From JBBEAM01 sp040882845 (GTDB lineage Bacteria; Pseudomonadota; Alphaproteobacteria; Kiloniellales; DSM-21159), in the NCBI GenBank assembly GCA_040882845.1, contig JBBEAM010000001.1, forward strand, positions 62,001 through 126,000: DNA of 64,000 nt, written 5' to 3'. A model generated the notes under the pieces. That model was not told where the DNA came from, made no database searches, and saw only the letters and a list, made by a program, of their open reading frames with translations. Positions 1 to 9,497 of this stretch are shown in pieces (position 1 is the stretch's first letter; each line of letters starts with the position of its first letter). The translations under genes were made by a program, and so were the position numbers.

Positions 1-243
1 GCCGGCGCGCTGCGCCAGATCGGCGACGATGCCGTGGAACTCCGGCGCGCTGCGGGCATCGACCTCGCGCGCCTTGTACATCTTCAAAACCAGCTTGTCG
101 GCGTTCCAGTAGGCGAAGCCGTTCATCGCTATCGCCGCGCCCAAGGCGATGAGGATTCCCATCTCGCCGGCGAGCAGAAAGCCGACGACCAGGAAGATCG
201 CCGTCATGGCGGCGAGAAGAAGTCCGGTGCGCAGCGTATTCAT
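1..243 (-). CDS. htpX: Protease HtpX, N-terminal part (cut by the window edge)
   Basis: Only the first 81 codons are present; the gene runs off the left edge. The translation begins MNTLRTGLLL and shows two closely spaced hydrophobic segments (about residues 5-24 and 27-45), followed by the family landmarks FAYWN and REVDARSAPEF. This is the normal start of the membrane-bound zinc metalloprotease HtpX, which degrades damaged membrane proteins. The HEXXH active site lies outside the window. A heat-shock-like promoter sits just upstream at 274-302. The neighbouring DUF2254 gene is divergent. The identification rests on recognised N-terminal motifs only, but they are distinctive. Confidence 0.85.
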   Translation of the reverse strand, partial: MNTLRTGLLLAAMTAIFLVVGFLLAGEMGILIALGAAIAMNGFAYWNADKLVLKMYKAREVDARSAPEFHGIVADLAQRAG

Positions 244-273
244 CGTTGGGGTATCCGCGTAAGTTCTGTTGGC

Positions 274-302
274 ATATCAGGAAATTTGCGCCGCTTTTCA
301 AG
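274..302 (-). promoter_or_regulatory. Possible RpoH (sigma-32) promoter of htpX
   Basis: Read on the minus strand, CTTGAAA (296-302) is followed at ordinary promoter spacing by CCTGATAT (274-281), about 30 nt before the htpX ATG. This resembles the alphaproteobacterial RpoH pattern (CTTGA, then CYTATNT), and htpX is a known heat-shock gene in many proteobacteria. The match was made by eye, and a sigma-70 reading with TTGAAA and GATATG is also possible. Confidence 0.4.
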
Positions 303-334
303 TAGCCCGGCGCCGGCGTCGAAGGGAGTTTATC

Positions 335-1669
335 TTGAAAGTCAGCGAATTAGGCGGCGCCGTCTTCTCCGTCCTCTGGGACGAGATCAGCGCGGTCCGC
401 ACGGCTCTGTGGTTCCGGCCGACGGCCTTCTGCCTGCTCGCCATCCTTCTGGCGTTGCTCGTCGCCGCGGCGGACGACCTGCTGCCGAAGGCAGCGCTGT
501 CCTGGCTGCCGGAGGTCGAGAAGCAAAGCCTGCACGACCTGTTGAGCCTGCTGACCCAGGGCATGCTGACCGTCTCCACGGTGACGCTGTCGGTGCTGAT
601 GCTGGTGCTCAATCTCGCCGCCGGCCAGGCCTCGCCGCGCGCGGTGCCGGAGATGATGGCCGACGAGGTGACCCAGAACGCCCTCAGCTCCTTCCTCGCG
701 ACCTTCGTCTTCTCCCTGACCGCGCTGATGCTGCTCGGGTTCGACGGAATCGAGGCGTCCGGGGTCTCGCTGACCTTCTTCTGCGCGCTGGCCTTGATCC
801 TCAACGCGCTGCGCTATCTGGTGCAGTGGATCCATCACGTCGCCTCGGCGATGAAGATCAACCGGATTGTCAGCCGGGTGCATCGTCAGGCCCAGGAGGT
901 GCTGTCGACCTATCTGGAGCAAGGCGAGGAAGAGGACGCGGGCGCGCCACGCAAAGGCAAAGGCAAGCCAGAGACGCTCCGCGCCAAGCAAAGCGGCTAC
1001 GTGCGCGTCGTCGATGCCGGGGAACTCGGCACCTTGGCCGAGGAGCACGCGCTGGTGCTGCAGCTCGCGGTCAAGGAAGGCGATTTCGTCCACCCTCATC
1101 GCCCGCTCCTGCAGGTCTGGGGCGTCGCACTCGACGGCGACGGGGAAGACGCCAGGGATCTGGCGGCGGCGCTGCGCCTCGCCGTGGTGGTCGACTACGA
1201 GCGCAGTCCGGAGAAGGATCCCCTGCTGGGGGTCGAGCTGCTGGCGGAGATCGCCAGCCGGGCGCTCTCCCCCGGGGTCAACGATCCCCAGACGGCGCTG
1301 GTCTGCCTCGATCACCTCGGCGGGCTGCTCGCCCAGGCGGCGGCGCTGCCGCCCGGGGATTACCCGCCGGCCTGCCCGGGGAAGGGCCGGGTGAAGCTGC
1401 TCCGCGTCGACTTCGCGGCGCTGCTGGAACGGGCGCTGCGCCCGGCGATGCGCGACGGCGCCGGCCAGGCGGAGGTGATCTGTCGGGTGATGACCGTGCT
1501 GGGCGATCTGGCGGAGACCGCGGATCCAGCCTATTACGATCTGCTTGCGGAGGAAGCGGCGCGGGCCGAGGCCTTCGGAAAGGCGGAGCTGATCCTGGAG
1601 CAGGACAGGAAGCTCCTCGCCAAGGGCGCCCAGGTGTTGCAGGAACGCATCGCGGCGCGGAAGTCTTGA
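335..1669 (+). CDS. DUF2254 family membrane protein
   Basis: A 444-residue protein with four predicted membrane segments in its N-terminal half, at roughly residues 28-50, 70-100, 118-138 and 145-170. A soluble C-terminal half carries the family-type stretch SRALSPGVNDPQTA. This is the organisation of DUF2254 proteins, predicted inner-membrane proteins of unknown function. The TTG at 335 is preferred because GAAGGGAG lies just upstream (321-328) and the residues before it are a low-complexity arginine run. An upstream in-frame start at 269 would overlap the htpX promoter. It diverges from htpX and is followed on the same strand by the SdhAF4-like gene, with no obvious functional link. Confidence 0.75.
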   Translation: MKVSELGGAVFSVLWDEISAVRTALWFRPTAFCLLAILLALLVAAADDLLPKAALSWLPEVEKQSLHDLLSLLTQGMLTVSTVTLSVLMLVLNLAAGQASPRAVPEMMADEVTQNALSSFLATFVFSLTALMLLGFDGIEASGVSLTFFCALALILNALRYLVQWIHHVASAMKINRIVSRVHRQAQEVLSTYLEQGEEEDAGAPRKGKGKPETLRAKQSGYVRVVDAGELGTLAEEHALVLQLAVKEGDFVHPHRPLLQVWGVALDGDGEDARDLAAALRLAVVVDYERSPEKDPLLGVELLAEIASRALSPGVNDPQTALVCLDHLGGLLAQAAALPPGDYPPACPGKGRVKLLRVDFAALLERALRPAMRDGAGQAEVICRVMTVLGDLAETADPAYYDLLAEEAARAEAFGKAELILEQDRKLLAKGAQVLQERIAARKS

Positions 1670-1700
1670 GCCCGGCGGCGGCGCGCGCCATATTCGGATC

Positions 1701-1949
1701 ATGAGCCTGGAGTTCAAGAGCCGCCGGCCCGCGCCGGCAAAGCCCGCCGCCAAGGCCCCTCAGCCCTCCGCCGCCGCGCGGAAGGAGGAGGCCGCGCGCC
1801 AGCGCGCCGCCGCCCACGCCGGCCAGGCGCTGAAGGACGCCCAGGCCGCCAAGCAGGCGCAGCGGGAAAAGGAGATCGGCGGGCCCGAGGGGCCGGAGCC
1901 GACCCGCTACGGCGACTGGGAACGCAAGGGCATCTGCTACGACTTCTAG
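1701..1949 (+). CDS. DUF1674 protein, SdhAF4-like succinate dehydrogenase assembly factor
   Basis: A small 82-residue protein. Residues 1-55 are alanine/lysine/glutamine-rich and probably disordered. The C-terminus GGPEGPEPTRYGDWERKG (about 60-77), ending CYDF, is the hallmark of DUF1674, the bacterial relative of eukaryotic SDHAF4 (Sdh8). In eukaryotes that protein binds flavinylated SdhA and promotes succinate dehydrogenase assembly. It is a free-standing gene between DUF2254 and the M24 gene, about 40 nt from the latter. The family assignment is firm. The role in this organism is inferred from homology. Confidence 0.85.
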   Translation: MSLEFKSRRPAPAKPAAKAPQPSAAARKEEAARQRAAAHAGQALKDAQAAKQAQREKEIGGPEGPEPTRYGDWERKGICYDF

Positions 1950-1989
1950 CGTCTTGACGCTTTTCGCAGGCTGCGGCTGACTGCCGGGT

Positions 1990-3198
1990 ATGAACCGCCT
2001 GGAAGCCCTCTCCGAAAGCATCGACCAGGTCGCGCTGCGCGCCTATCGCCTGAAGCGGGTGCAGGAGCGGCTGCGGCAGGAAGACTGCGCTGCGGCGGTG
2101 CTGTTCGACCCGATCAACATCCGCTACGCCACCGGCAGCCGCAACATGGCGGTTTGGACCCTGCACAACCATGTCCGCTACGCCTTCGTGCCTGCCGAGG
2201 GCCTGCCGGTGCTGTTCGAGTTCGGCGCCGGCCGCCTGGCGACTCCGGCCGAGGCGCTGGAGACCGTCGGCGAGGTCCGCCCGCCGCGCGGCTGGACCTA
2301 TTTCTATAGCGGCGACAAGAAGCCCGAGCATGTCCAGCTCTGGGCCGCCGAGCTGGCCGGGCTGCTGCGCGAGACCGGCGGCGGCAACCGCCGCGTCGCC
2401 TTCGACCATCTCGACCCCCTCGGCCTCCATGCCCTGCAGGCGCAGCAGGTCACGGTCACCGACGGCGAAGCGCTGATGGAACGCGCGCGGCTGATCAAGT
2501 CGGCCGAGGAGATCGCCTGCATCAAGCTGGCGATTGCTGTCGCCGAGCTCGGCATGGCGCGGATGCGGACGGCGCTGCGCCCCGGACTCAGCGAGAACGC
2601 GCTGTGGTCGATCCTGCACCAGACCAACATCGAGCACGACGGCGAGTGGATCGAGACCCGGCTGCTGTCCTCGGGTCCGCGCACCAATCCCTGGATGCAG
2701 GAGTCGAGTCCGCGGGCGATCGAGGCCGGCGATCTGGTCGCCTTCGACACCGACATGATCGGGCCGAACGGCTACTGCGCCGATATCTCGCGAACCTACC
2801 TCTGCGGCGGCGGCCCGGCCTCGCCGGAGCAGAAGGCGCTCTATGCCGCCTCCGCCGAGCAGCTGGCGCACAACTTCGAACAGCTCAAACCGGGCCGCAG
2901 CTTCCGCGAGGTGGTGGAGTCCGAATGGAGCTTCCCGCAGCGCTACCTGCACTCCCGCTACGGCTTCGCCCACGGCGTCGGGATGGCCGACGAGTTTCCC
3001 TTCCTGCCCAACCGTGCCGTCATCGACCGCCTGTCGAATCCCGACGATATCGTCGAGCCGGGCATGGTCTTTTCGATCGAGAGCTACATCGGCGAGGTCG
3101 GCGGCAAGGAGGGGGTGAAGCTGGAGGACCAGCTGCTGATCACCGAGTCCGGGCCGGAGCTGCTGTCGCACTTCCCCCTGGAGGATTCTCTCCGCTAG
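1990..3198 (+). CDS. M24 metallopeptidase-fold protein, DddP-like
   Basis: A 402-residue protein with a creatinase-like N-domain (about 1-160) and a pita-bread M24 domain (about 165-395). The metal site is D253, D255 (FDTDMIGP), D265, H328, E364 and E379. Ordinary M24B peptidases have two aspartates 11 residues apart. Here the D-x-D then D spacing of +2 and +10, with D334 six residues after the His, matches what I recall of the DMSP lyase DddP site (D295, D297, D307, H371, D377, E406, E421). It may be a DddP relative or an Xaa-Pro peptidase/creatinase-type enzyme; substrate unknown. The stop shares a CTAG with the convergent oxygenase gene. Confidence 0.7.
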   Translation: MNRLEALSESIDQVALRAYRLKRVQERLRQEDCAAAVLFDPINIRYATGSRNMAVWTLHNHVRYAFVPAEGLPVLFEFGAGRLATPAEALETVGEVRPPRGWTYFYSGDKKPEHVQLWAAELAGLLRETGGGNRRVAFDHLDPLGLHALQAQQVTVTDGEALMERARLIKSAEEIACIKLAIAVAELGMARMRTALRPGLSENALWSILHQTNIEHDGEWIETRLLSSGPRTNPWMQESSPRAIEAGDLVAFDTDMIGPNGYCADISRTYLCGGGPASPEQKALYAASAEQLAHNFEQLKPGRSFREVVESEWSFPQRYLHSRYGFAHGVGMADEFPFLPNRAVIDRLSNPDDIVEPGMVFSIESYIGEVGGKEGVKLEDQLLITESGPELLSHFPLEDSLR

Positions 3199-3917
3199 CT
3201 TTTGGCGTCGTGGAAGATGATGCCCAGGGTGCGGCGGTGGCCCGCCCGCAGCTCGCTGACTCCGTGGCGCATCGCCACCCGATAAGCGCCGCGCTTGCCC
3301 TCGGCAGGACGATGGTTGACGGCGAAGACCACGGCATCGCCCTTGGCCAGCGGCACCACCTGGGCGCGCGACTGGCGGCGCGGCCGCTGCTCGGTCAGGA
3401 CGAACTCGCCGCCTTCGAAATCCTTGCCCGGCTGGTCGAGCAGCACCGCCGCCTGCAGCGGGAAGACATGCTCCCCATAGAGATCCTGGTGCAGGCAGTT
3501 GTAGCCGCCCTCGGCGTAGTCCAGGATCAGCGGCGTCGCCCGCTTCTGCCCCGCGGCGTGGCAGCGTTCGAGAAAGGCCGCGTGCTCCGGTGGGAAGGAG
3601 ATGTCTTGCCGCAGCCGCGCGGCCCAGCGGTTGGCGAGCGGAGCGAGATGGGGGTAGAGGGCGCCGCGCAGCCGTGCCACCGGATCCGGCAGGGGATAGT
3701 CGAAATAGCGGTACGCGCCGAGGCCGTAGCCATGGCGGGCCATGACCACGGTCTTGCGGAAACGCGCCTCCTCGGCGTAGAGCGCTGCGACGGCGTCGCA
3801 GGCGCTCTTCGAAAGCAGCTTCGGCAGCAGCGCCCAGCCCCGACCGTCGAGATCGGCGCAGACCGCCGGCCAGTCATAGGCGGCGATCCGGTGCAGCAGG
3901 GTCTCGGAGTCCGCCAT
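3195..3917 (-). CDS. 2OG-Fe(II) oxygenase (COG3826-type, AlkB-neighbourhood)
   Basis: A 240-residue protein with the double-stranded beta-helix iron site. The HxD pair is in LHQDLYGEHVF, the distal His in AMRHGVSEL, and the 2-oxoglutarate-binding Arg in GHRRTLGIIFHDA. The size and the motif GGEFVLTEQ fit the 2OG-Fe(II) oxygenase family annotated as COG3826 (formerly DUF2086). The gene lies 10 nt downstream of a stand-alone Ada metal-binding domain gene on the same strand, so the two are probably co-transcribed. That context suggests oxidative dealkylation of nucleic acid, but the substrate is inferred rather than shown. Confidence 0.75.
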   Translation of the reverse strand: MADSETLLHRIAAYDWPAVCADLDGRGWALLPKLLSKSACDAVAALYAEEARFRKTVVMARHGYGLGAYRYFDYPLPDPVARLRGALYPHLAPLANRWAARLRQDISFPPEHAAFLERCHAAGQKRATPLILDYAEGGYNCLHQDLYGEHVFPLQAAVLLDQPGKDFEGGEFVLTEQRPRRQSRAQVVPLAKGDAVVFAVNHRPAEGKRGAYRVAMRHGVSELRAGHRRTLGIIFHDAKS

Positions 3918-3927
3918 CCGGCGCCTC

Positions 3928-4161
3928 TCATCTGTCCGGGCGGCAGCGCTTGCAGGGGCGGTACCCGGCGCGCGCCGCCTCCGCTCCGCTGCGATGGAAC
4001 CGCACGTTCTTGCGCAGCGGCCGCCCGGGGCAGGAGGGGCGGCAGAAGACGCCGGTGGTTCCTACGGAAAAGACGAAGTGGCTGTCTGCCGCTGTATCGC
4101 GCCGCTGCATCGCGGCCCATTTCTCGTCGTCGCTGGCGAAGGCCTGCGGTCGGTCGGTCAT
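3928..4161 (-). CDS. Stand-alone Ada-type Cys4 zinc-binding domain protein
   Basis: A 77-residue protein consisting of little beyond the N-terminal Ada domain. It has the four zinc cysteines FCRPSC and CKRC near the C-terminus (about residues 39-73) and the adjoining FHRSGAEAARAGYRPC stretch. In full-length Ada one of these cysteines accepts methyl groups from DNA phosphotriesters and triggers transcription. Here there is no AraC or methyltransferase domain. The downstream 2OG-Fe(II) oxygenase suggests a small alkylation-damage sensor or repair unit. The ORF is complete and is not a visible fragment of a larger ada. Confidence 0.8.
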   Translation of the reverse strand: MTDRPQAFASDDEKWAAMQRRDTAADSHFVFSVGTTGVFCRPSCPGRPLRKNVRFHRSGAEAARAGYRPCKRCRPDR

Positions 4162-4237
4162 GACGAAGCTCCTCGGTGGCGGTTCGGGGACAGTCTGGCT
4201 GCGCCGCGCTGCGCGGGCACTCCGATTCTTGCGCTGC

Positions 4238-4984
4238 TCAGAAACGATTGAGTTCCGTCAGGGAGCGCTTCTGCCGCCCCTCGGAATCGAAGTTCTCCGG
4301 CGCCAGCCAGGCCTCGAAGTTGTCGCGCACCCGGGGCCACTCCTCGGCCAGCAGGGAGTACCAGGCGGTGTCGCGGTTGCGGCCCTTGACGATCATGTGG
4401 CGGAAGAACACCCCCTCGTAGCCGAAGCCGAGGCGCCGGGCGGCGGAACGCGACTTGGCGTTGGCGGCGTTGCACTTCCACTCCAGCCGGCGGTAGCCGA
4501 GATCGTCGAAGGCATGGCGCAGCATCGCATAGAGGGCATCGGTGGTCTTCGGCGAGCGCTGGATCTCCGGCACGAACCAGATGTGCCCGATCTCGATGCT
4601 GGCGTTGCCGGGGACGATGTTGAGGTAGCTCGTCATGCCTTCGGGCCGGCCGCTGTCCTTGTCGAGGACGGCGTAGAACAGCGGATCCTCGGAGGCGGCG
4701 CGCAGCTCGACCCAGGCGGTGAAGGCTTCCGCGTCGGCGAAGGGACCGTAGGGCAGATAGGCCCAGAGCCGCCGCTTCGTCTCGTCGCCGTGGGACAACT
4801 CGAAAAGCGCCTCTGCGTGGCCTGCCATCACCGGCGTCAGCCGGGTCCGGCGTCCCAGGATGTCCCCGCGCTCGGGCCAGGCCGCGGGCGGCGTCTCCAC
4901 GGCGTCTTCGCTCAAGCGGCGGCGCCGCGGCGTTTCTTGCTGCTGGGTCATGTTGTCGGGATCCCTGGACGCGCTCGACGCCAT
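4238..4984 (-). CDS. GNAT family N-acetyltransferase (RimJ/RimL-like)
   Basis: A 248-residue protein. After a polar N-terminal tail of about 40 residues comes a RimJ/RimL-type GNAT fold: RRTRLTP at the first strand, SIEIGHIWFVPEIQRS at the acetyl-CoA-binding strand, and NAKSRSAARRLGFGYEG near the C-terminus. These proteins acetylate alpha-amino groups or small molecules; the substrate is not predictable here. The ATG at 4984 lies 13 nt after the stop of cls. An internal ATG at 4951 (MTQQQ) is an equally plausible start. It is probably co-transcribed with cls. Confidence 0.75.
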   Translation of the reverse strand: MASSASRDPDNMTQQQETPRRRRLSEDAVETPPAAWPERGDILGRRTRLTPVMAGHAEALFELSHGDETKRRLWAYLPYGPFADAEAFTAWVELRAASEDPLFYAVLDKDSGRPEGMTSYLNIVPGNASIEIGHIWFVPEIQRSPKTTDALYAMLRHAFDDLGYRRLEWKCNAANAKSRSAARRLGFGYEGVFFRHMIVKGRNRDTAWYSLLAEEWPRVRDNFEAWLAPENFDSEGRQKRSLTELNRF

Positions 4985-4996
4985 CTTACGCCAGCG

Positions 4997-6391
4997 CTAG
5001 AGCAGAGGCGAGAAGACACGGGCCACGCCCTGCAGCGTCTCCTCGAAGTAGGAGACCGGCCGCGGCCCTTCCTCACAGTCCGCGAAGGTCTCCTCGAACC
5101 ACGCGGCGAGCGCTTCGATCTCCGGCTCGGAGTAGAAGAAGCTCGCAAGTTCGAAGTTGAGGAAGAAGCTGCGCTGGTCGAAGTTGCACGAGCCGATCAT
5201 GCCGACGCTGTCGTCGATCACCATGGCCTTGGCGTGCAGCATCGACGGCGCATAACGGAAAATTCGCGCGCCGCTGTTGTCGAGATCGCGCAGATAGGGG
5301 CCACGCGCCAGATCGCAGATCCTGTGGTCGGAGCGCTTCGGGACCATGATCCTGAGATCGACGCCGCGCCGGGCCGCCAGGCTGAGGGCGCAGCCGAGCG
5401 TCTCTCCGGGAATGAAATAAGGGGAGGTGATCCAGAGCCGCTTCCTGGCGCTGTAGATCATCGCGCCGATGACTTCGAAGAGGCCGTCGCCGACGACGTC
5501 GGGCCCGCTTGGCATGGGCTGGACCAGCGCGTCGCCCCTTTTCTCGATTTCTCCAGCGGTCATCAGCGGGATTCGTTTCCCCGTGGAGAAGAACCAGTCG
5601 GAGCGGAAGATGCCGCCGTAGGCGGCGCTGGCCGGGCCTTCGAGAAGGAAGCTGAGGTCGCAGAAGCTGCCCTCCTCGGGTTCCGGAGAGATATAGAGCT
5701 CGCCGATGTTGGTGCCGCCGCTCCACACGCGGCTCTGATCGGCGATGACGACCTTGCGGTGGTTGCGCAGATTGGCGAGGTTGCGCAGCGCGAAGGAGCG
5801 GCGCACCGGGAGAAAGTAGCTGATTTCGCCGCCCGCCTCGGTCACCGGCGCCAGGAAGGCGTCGTTGGTGCCCATCGAGCCGACGTCGTCGAGCAGCAGC
5901 TTGACCTCGACACCGCGCTTGGCGGCTTCGGCCAGGCGGTCGACCACCAGTTTGCCGATCTTGTCCGGCGCGAAGAGATAGATGTCGATCCAGACCTGTT
6001 TTTCCGCGCTATCGATCATCTCGATCAGGCTGGCGTAGGACGCGGCGCAGTCGCTCAGCAGCTCGACCCGATTGCCGGGGAAGGCGGCCGGGACGCCGTA
6101 GGTGCGAATCAGGGAATCGTGGGCGTTTGCGGGCTCGGGTACCGGGCTGTGCAGGGAGTCGAAGTCGATCGGCGACTTCGACCGGTGGCGCCGCTTGTGG
6201 ACCTTGCGCCAGCCGAAGAAAATGTAGGCGATCACCCCCAGTACCGGCAGGAAGAACATGAACATCAGCCAGGCGGTGATCGACTGCGCCGGCCGGCGCT
6301 CGCGCACCATGTGGTTGACGAAATACAGCGCCAGCGCCCAGGAGGCGAACAGCAGGATGCCTTCGAAGTACCAGGCGAAATCGGTGACCAT
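4997..6391 (-). CDS. cls: Cardiolipin synthase (phospholipase D family)
   Basis: A 464-residue protein with two N-terminal membrane segments (about residues 8-25 and 38-58) and two phospholipase D HKD motifs, HRKVVIAD near residue 210 and HAKAMVID near residue 390. The second is followed by GSCNFDQRS. This is the ClsA/ClsC-type architecture that condenses phosphatidylglycerol to cardiolipin at the inner membrane. Length and motif order are normal. The gene leads a two-gene unit with the GNAT gene downstream. Confidence 0.9.
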   Translation of the reverse strand: MVTDFAWYFEGILLFASWALALYFVNHMVRERRPAQSITAWLMFMFFLPVLGVIAYIFFGWRKVHKRRHRSKSPIDFDSLHSPVPEPANAHDSLIRTYGVPAAFPGNRVELLSDCAASYASLIEMIDSAEKQVWIDIYLFAPDKIGKLVVDRLAEAAKRGVEVKLLLDDVGSMGTNDAFLAPVTEAGGEISYFLPVRRSFALRNLANLRNHRKVVIADQSRVWSGGTNIGELYISPEPEEGSFCDLSFLLEGPASAAYGGIFRSDWFFSTGKRIPLMTAGEIEKRGDALVQPMPSGPDVVGDGLFEVIGAMIYSARKRLWITSPYFIPGETLGCALSLAARRGVDLRIMVPKRSDHRICDLARGPYLRDLDNSGARIFRYAPSMLHAKAMVIDDSVGMIGSCNFDQRSFFLNFELASFFYSEPEIEALAAWFEETFADCEEGPRPVSYFEETLQGVARVFSPLL

Positions 6392-6471
6392 GACTCTCCG
6401 GTTGCCCTCCGCGGACTCCTAAGATCGTGCCGCGCCGCGGGCGATGCAATCTTTGCCGCGACGCGGGCAGC

Positions 6472-6497
6472 AAAAAGGCCCGCCGGATCGGGCCTTT
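6472..6497 (-). terminator. Rho-independent terminator of acs
   Basis: A perfect 9-bp inverted repeat, AAAGGCCCG (6474-6482) and CGGGCCTTT (6489-6497) with a 6-nt loop. On the minus strand it is followed by a run of five T. It lies 26 nt after the acs stop codon. Confidence 0.8.
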
Positions 6498-6522
6498 CGC
6501 GGGGCGCCGTAACGACGGTCCG

Positions 6523-8466
<1,944 letters not shown>

Positions 8467-8546
8467 GAGTCGCGCTTCCTCTCTGTGAAGTGTCTTCGCG
8501 CGGGATTGTTTCGCTTCGCCGCTGCGGGTCTCGATCGCCGGCGAGT

Positions 8547-8927
8547 TTACTGTCGGCTGCCGCTCTCGCCAAGGTCTGCGCTCGCGCGCCGCAAAACCAC
8601 GCGCCCCGCGGCGTCGAGGGCGACCGGCGCTGCGGTCAGACAGTCGCCGGCGCAGGGCCCGGCGACGCAGTGGCCATCGGCGATGCGGAACAGGGCGCCA
8701 TGGGTAGAGCAGATGATATGGCTGCCGTCGGCGTTCAAGAAACGATCCGGAACGATCTCCAGCGGCGCGCCGGTGTGCGGGCAGGAATTGACGTAGCCGT
8801 AGAGCCCTTCGCCCTGCCGGACCACGAAGAGCTCCTCGGCGTCCAGACCCTGGCCCAGGGTAAACCCCCTGGCTTCGCCCTCCTCGATCTCCTCCAGGCG
8901 GCAGAGAACGATGCTGTCCGCCGTCAT
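8547..8927 (-). CDS. Rieske [2Fe-2S] domain protein
   Basis: A 126-residue single-domain Rieske ferredoxin. The cluster ligands are the first CxH pair in NSCPHTGAPL (about residues 49-58) and the second CxxH pair in CSTHGALFR (about 74-82). These are followed by the proline-loop region CVAGPCAGDCL. No membrane segment or catalytic domain is present, so it is probably a soluble electron-transfer protein or an orphan dioxygenase ferredoxin. It is 16 nt downstream of the EVE gene and probably shares its transcript. The partner is unknown. Confidence 0.85.
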   Translation of the reverse strand: MTADSIVLCRLEEIEEGEARGFTLGQGLDAEELFVVRQGEGLYGYVNSCPHTGAPLEIVPDRFLNADGSHIICSTHGALFRIADGHCVAGPCAGDCLTAAPVALDAAGRVVLRRASADLGESGSRQ

Positions 8928-8943
8928 TGCGCTAGGCCTCCAT

Positions 8944-9357
8944 TCAAGCCTTGGTCTCGCCCAGGGCGCAGATGATCTTCCACTGCGCGGCGTCGACCGG
9001 CACCACCGAGAGCCGCGACTGACGCACCAGCGCGAGTTCGGAGAGGCGCGGCTCGGCCTTGATCTCGGCCAGGCTCACCGGGCGCTTCATGTCCTTCACC
9101 GTCTTGACGTCGACCATGCCGAAGCGGCCGCTCTTGTCGCTGGGGTCGGGGTAGTATTCCTTCACCACCTCGACGATGCCGACGATGCTCTTCTCCTTGA
9201 CCGAGTGGTAGAAGAAGCAGCGGTCGCCCTTTTTCATCGCCTTCATGTTGTTGGAGGCCTGGTAGTTGCGCACCCCGTCCCAGAAGGTGGTGCCGTCGCG
9301 CTTCTGGTCCTCCCAGGACCAGCTGCCGGGCTCGCTCTTGATCAGCCAAGTGGCCAT
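8944..9357 (-). CDS. EVE domain-containing protein
   Basis: A 137-residue protein that is a complete EVE domain, a fold in the PUA/YTH/ASCH superfamily that binds modified bases. It begins MATWLIKSEPGSWSWEDQ and contains WDGVRNYQASNNMKAMKKGD and FFYHSVKEKSIVGIVEVV, all standard EVE landmarks. The gene is common beside gpsA and yciI in alphaproteobacteria, which fits this neighbourhood. The natural ligand is not established; binding of modified nucleotides is the family expectation. Confidence 0.9.
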   Translation of the reverse strand: MATWLIKSEPGSWSWEDQKRDGTTFWDGVRNYQASNNMKAMKKGDRCFFYHSVKEKSIVGIVEVVKEYYPDPSDKSGRFGMVDVKTVKDMKRPVSLAEIKAEPRLSELALVRQSRLSVVPVDAAQWKIICALGETKA

Positions 9358-9497
9358 CTGCCGTTCTCCGCAGTTGTTGCGGCACCCTGTGTAGCGGAAG
9401 TGGCGCGCGGAAGGAAAGAGGCACCCCCCGATCGGAACGCTTGGCAGGCTCCGCCGCCTCGGCTACCTCTGGGAGGCGAACAACCCGGAGAGACCCC

